Source: Mycobacterium sp. E183
GTDB lineage: Bacteria > Actinomycetota > Actinomycetes > Mycobacteriales > Mycobacteriaceae
Direction of reading: 5' to 3'
NCBI RefSeq assembly: GCF_001667735.1
Contig: NZ_LZJN01000150.1
Location: 1 to 64,000 of the forward strand
Length of the DNA stretch: 64,000 nucleotides
A program made the translations under genes and the position numbers. The notes below the pieces were generated by a model. It was given only the letters and a program-made list of their open reading frames with translations, was not told the DNA's origin and made no database searches. Within the stretch, counting starts at the first letter, position 1; each line of letters begins with the position of its first letter. This document shows, piece by piece, positions 61,852 through 64,000 of the stretch.

Positions 61852-62490
61852 ATGGGCGGTGTTTCGCTCGAGGGTCTTGAACGTGGGGCGCTGTGCGATC
61901 TTTTCGGCGAATTGGGCCCTTCCGTGCCCACGCTGCTCCAGGGTTGGACCGCTCACGATCTCGCCGCCCATTTGGTGTTGCGGGAGCGCGATGTCGTCGC
62001 GGGGCCGTGCCTCGTGTTGCCCGGCCCGTTCCAGCGGTTCGCCGAGCGGCGCCGGAAGGTGTTGGTGCGACGGGATTTCGGTTGGCTCGTCGCGCGGATC
62101 CGGTCCGGTCCGCCGGCCGGGTTCTTCCGCATCGGATGGGTTCGCGCGCTAGCGAACCTCAACGAGTTCTTCGTCCATCACGAGGATGTCCGCCGGGTCA
62201 ACGGACTGCCGCCGCGTCAGTTGACGGCGGACATGGACGCCGCGTTGTGGCGCAACGTTCGGCGCGGGGGGCGGTATCTGAGTCGGCGGCTCGGGGGCTT
62301 CGGCCTTGAGGTTGCCTGGGCCGGTTCCGGCGAGCAGGTGACCGTCCGAGCGGGTGTGCCGGCATTGCTCAGCGGTCAACCGGGTGAGCTGCTGCTGTAT
62401 CTCTTCGGCCGGCAGTCCGCGGCGCAGGTGGAGTTGAGTGGACCGCCGGATGCCGTCGCGGCCGTGCGTGCCGCCCACTTCGGGATGTGA
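61852..62490 (+). CDS. TIGR03085-like DinB-fold protein (second copy)
   Basis: 212 residues, same branch as the protein at 9632. It has 'LLQGWTAHDLAAHLVLRERDV' (first His) and 'NEFFVHHEDVRRVNGLP' (paired His), then 'EVAWAGSGEQVTVRAGVPALLSGQPGELLLYLFGRQS', the same sterol-carrier-like second half. The ATG at 61852 is the start of similarity. It is divergent from nirA across a gap with LysR-type palindromes, but no functional link is evident. Confidence 0.83.
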   Translation: MGGVSLEGLERGALCDLFGELGPSVPTLLQGWTAHDLAAHLVLRERDVVAGPCLVLPGPFQRFAERRRKVLVRRDFGWLVARIRSGPPAGFFRIGWVRALANLNEFFVHHEDVRRVNGLPPRQLTADMDAALWRNVRRGGRYLSRRLGGFGLEVAWAGSGEQVTVRAGVPALLSGQPGELLLYLFGRQSAAQVELSGPPDAVAAVRAAHFGM

Positions 62491-62541
62491 GGCGGACCGC
62501 GTCGTCACACGCGCCACACCCGTCCCTGGAAGCGGAGGCGT

Positions 62542-62642
62542 CCAAAGTGCCCGCCTCGTAGCGACAACCGCCCATTCGGTCCGTCGGCCCATCCGGCGGC
62601 GCCCCACGCCCGCCCGTTGTCGCTACGAGGCGGGCACTTTGG
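62542..62642. repeat. Perfect 27-bp inverted repeat element (101 bp)
   Basis: The left arm 62542-62568 begins CCAAAGTGCCCGCCTCGTAG and its exact reverse complement is 62616-62642, around a 47-base loop. No mismatch was found in the arms, so the copy is recent or under selection. There is no coding capacity. A degenerate relative is at 20538-20618. It may be a miniature palindromic mobile element or a strong terminator. Confidence 0.93.
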
Positions 62643-62659
62643 CTAATCCCTCGAAATCG

Positions 62660-62745
62660 CGGGGAAGTCCGCGCGATCGCCCGGGGAAGCGCGCGATCGC
62701 CCGGGGAAGTCCGCGCGACCGACGGGGGAAGTCCGCGCGGCGAAA
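62660..62745. repeat. Short tandem repeat of about 22 bp, four units
   Basis: Units start CGGGGAAGTCCGCGCGATCG at 62660, then variants at 62682 (20 bp), 62702 and about 62723. The array lies 67 bases before the acyltransferase start and follows the stem-loop element directly. Confidence 0.8.
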
Positions 62746-62811
62746 CCGGCGTCGCCGCGGAGCGGCGGGCGTACCATCAGCTCACGCTCAACGGCGAGCG
62801 AGGGCAAAGAC

Positions 62812-63627
62812 ATGAACGACACCCACACCGACTCGACCGACGTCGACAAATGGGACCGCGATCTGACCGAACACGTCGTCGCGCTGACCCGGCCGATCGT
62901 CAAACGGTATTTCCGCTCCGAGGTGCGCGGCCTGGACAACCTTCCCGAAGGACCGTCGCTGGTGGTGGGTAACCATTCCGGCGGCATGCTGACGTTCGAC
63001 CTGTCGGTGTTCGCCGTCGACTATTACGACACCTTCGGCTACGACCGCCCCCTCTACGCGCTCGCCTTCGACACCATCTTTTCCGGACCGGCCGCCGAGT
63101 TCTTCCGCCGCACCGGCGTGATCCGCGCGACGCGCGAGAACGCCGCCAAGGCGCTGGCCTCGGGCGCGGTCGTGCTGGTGTTCCCGGGCGGCGACTACGA
63201 CGTGTACCGGCCGACCCTGCAGGAGAACGTCGTCAACTTCGACGGCCGGACCGGCTACATCACCACCGCCCTGGAGGCGGACGTCCCGATCGTGCCCGCC
63301 GTCTCGATCGGCGGGCAGGAGAGCCAGCTGTTCCTGACGCGCGGACAGTGGCTGGCCCGCCTGCTTCGGCTCACCAAGTTCGAGCGCAGGTTCTTCCGAA
63401 CGAACATCATGCCGGTCACGTTCGGTTTTCCGTTCGGCCTCAGCGTCCTGGCGCCGGTCAACATGCCGCTGCCCACCAAGATCGTCACCGAGGTCCTGCG
63501 GCCGATCGACCTTCGCCATTTCGGCGAGGCGCCCGACATCAAGCGACTCGACGCGCACGTGCGCTGGACGATGCAAAAAGCGCTCAAAGCCCTTGCCGCC
63601 CAACGCCACTTCCCGGTTATCGGTTAA
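62812..63627 (+). CDS. Lysophospholipid acyltransferase-like protein (PlsC superfamily)
   Basis: 271 residues. 'LPEGPSLVVGNHSGGMLTFDLSVF' resembles the acyltransferase NHxxxxD block with a longer His-Asp spacing, as in the MGAT/DAGAT-like branch. 'FRRTGVIRATRENAAKALASGAVVLVFPGGDYDVYRP' carries the FPGG substrate-binding motif, and 'VPIVPAVSIGGQESQLFL' is motif IV. It transfers an acyl group to a glycerolipid or similar alcohol at the membrane. GAGGGCAAAG precedes ATG 62812. Its end overlaps the next, convergent gene by four bases. Confidence 0.87.
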   Translation: MNDTHTDSTDVDKWDRDLTEHVVALTRPIVKRYFRSEVRGLDNLPEGPSLVVGNHSGGMLTFDLSVFAVDYYDTFGYDRPLYALAFDTIFSGPAAEFFRRTGVIRATRENAAKALASGAVVLVFPGGDYDVYRPTLQENVVNFDGRTGYITTALEADVPIVPAVSIGGQESQLFLTRGQWLARLLRLTKFERRFFRTNIMPVTFGFPFGLSVLAPVNMPLPTKIVTEVLRPIDLRHFGEAPDIKRLDAHVRWTMQKALKALAAQRHFPVIG

Positions 63628-64000
63628 GCGCCCGCGAAGACCACGTCGGGATTGAGGACGCCCGCCGGGTCGAAGCTCCGCTTGATGCGGCGCATCAGGT
63701 CCACCTTGACCGGGTCCTCCAGCTCGAGGAAATAGGGCGTCTTGGCGCGGCCCAGCCCGTGCTCCCCGGAGATCGCGCCGCCCAATTCCATTGCCAGCGC
63801 GAAGATGTCGATCATCAGCTTCTTGCGCGTGTCGGGGTCCTTGCAGAAGATGGCCAGGTGCACGTTGCCGTCGCCGGCGTGCCCGCAGACCGCCGCCGCC
63901 CCGCCGGCGGCCGCCGCCAGGCCGCGCGCGGCGGACAGGAACTTGGGCATCGCGCCGCGTGGCACCACGGTGTCGATGAGGTCGTCGGCGCCGACCGCCT
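63624..64000 (-). CDS. FAD-linked oxidase (D-lactate/glycolate dehydrogenase type), C-terminal part
   Basis: Partial: the gene enters from the right edge. The visible last 125 residues have 'AAVCGHAGDGNVHLAIF', the HxGDGN(x)H metal/substrate motif of FAD-binding oxidase C-terminal domains, and 'GGAISGEHGLGRAKTPYFLELEDPVKVDLMRRIKRSFDPAGVLNPDVVF', the family's end. Members oxidise D-2-hydroxyacids using FAD bound by the N-terminal domain outside the window. By memory and position it corresponds to Rv2280. The frame is open to base 64000. Confidence 0.92.
   Translation of the reverse strand, partial: AVGADDLIDTVVPRGAMPKFLSAARGLAAAAGGAAAVCGHAGDGNVHLAIFCKDPDTRKKLMIDIFALAMELGGAISGEHGLGRAKTPYFLELEDPVKVDLMRRIKRSFDPAGVLNPDVVFAGA

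Larger units (their letters stand above)
62491..62811. other. 321-base intergenic region filled with repeats
   Basis: Between two rightward genes. It contains a 101-bp perfect stem-loop (62542-62642) and a short tandem repeat (62660-62745), and ends with the GAGGGCAAAG ribosome site of the acyltransferase gene. A minus-strand frame across it (62149-62607) is a shadow. Confidence 0.7.

Overview
The window is a GC-rich, gene-dense stretch of chromosome from a mycobacterium, most likely a slow-growing non-tuberculous species near the M. avium complex. The pointers are frequent GTG/TTG starts with purine-rich ribosome sites, families typical of the genus (TIGR00027 methyltransferases, LpqH- and PknH-type lipoproteins, Nit/Ddn-type deazaflavin proteins, several LLM-type F420/flavin oxidoreductases, mycothiol/DinB-fold proteins) and recognisable homologues of M. 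tuberculosis htpG, dhmA, sseB, yjcE, lipM, nirA, cysH, che1, mgtA and cysQ. From memory of H37Rv, part of the order (htpG, dhmA, DUF2652, MalY-like enzyme, nucleosidase-like protein, sseB, yjcE, lipM, LysR, FAD oxidase) follows Rv2299c down to Rv2280. Large accessory blocks lie in between. Species assignment and synteny are inference, since no search was run.

Layout. 1-13.4 kb: a STAS protein, DUF2505, DUF3072, BrkB/YihY membrane protein, Ddn-like protein, two exported Gly-Gly-Pro (collagen-like) proteins, two methyltransferases, a VIT1-type transporter, a thioesterase/acyl-CoA synthetase pair, htpG, and a lipoprotein/Excalibur pair. 13.4-22.4 kb: an LLM oxidoreductase, an NRAMP-related transporter coupled to a PRC/MgtE-N/CBS protein, a PknH-type lipoprotein, a VOC protein, a DMT exporter and a thiolase. 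22.4-29.5 kb: a 79-bp tandem repeat, cysQ, the scar of a deleted aromatic meta-cleavage locus, an amidohydrolase, dhmA, DUF2652 and a MalY-like lyase. 28.4-33.7 kb: a likely TetR regulon (DapB-like dehydrogenase, LLM enzyme, AveC-like membrane protein, 36-residue membrane peptide, TetR, P450) tied together by two copies of one operator. 33.7-38.6 kb: hydrolase, LpqH-like lipoprotein and an LLM/SDR/hydrolase operon. 38.7-50.7 kb: nucleosidase, sseB, a TetR with its membrane-protein partner, mgtA, the acetoin pair alsS-budA, a Rieske oxygenase with TetR, an AAA ATPase and a Na+/H+ antiporter. 50.8-57 kb: a Cys-tailed DUF5685 protein, a chagasin-type inhibitor lipoprotein, SDR, DUF1707/TetR and lipM. 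57-64 kb: 7Fe ferredoxin, LysR, che1-cysH-nirA, then a DinB-like protein, a 101-bp perfect stem-loop, an acyltransferase and a partial FAD oxidase.

Four themes stand out. (1) Sulfite assimilation: the ferredoxin, LysR and che1-cysH-nirA sit together, and the same CACAA-N7-TTGTG palindrome lies before both LysR/ferredoxin and nirA. (2) A TetR-controlled oxidative cassette with an AveC-like protein. (3) A probable Mg2+-type NRAMP transporter with a soluble MgtE-like sensor. (4) Dispersed intergenic palindromes and tandem repeats, mostly between convergent genes. No tRNA, rRNA, CRISPR array or insertion sequence was seen.
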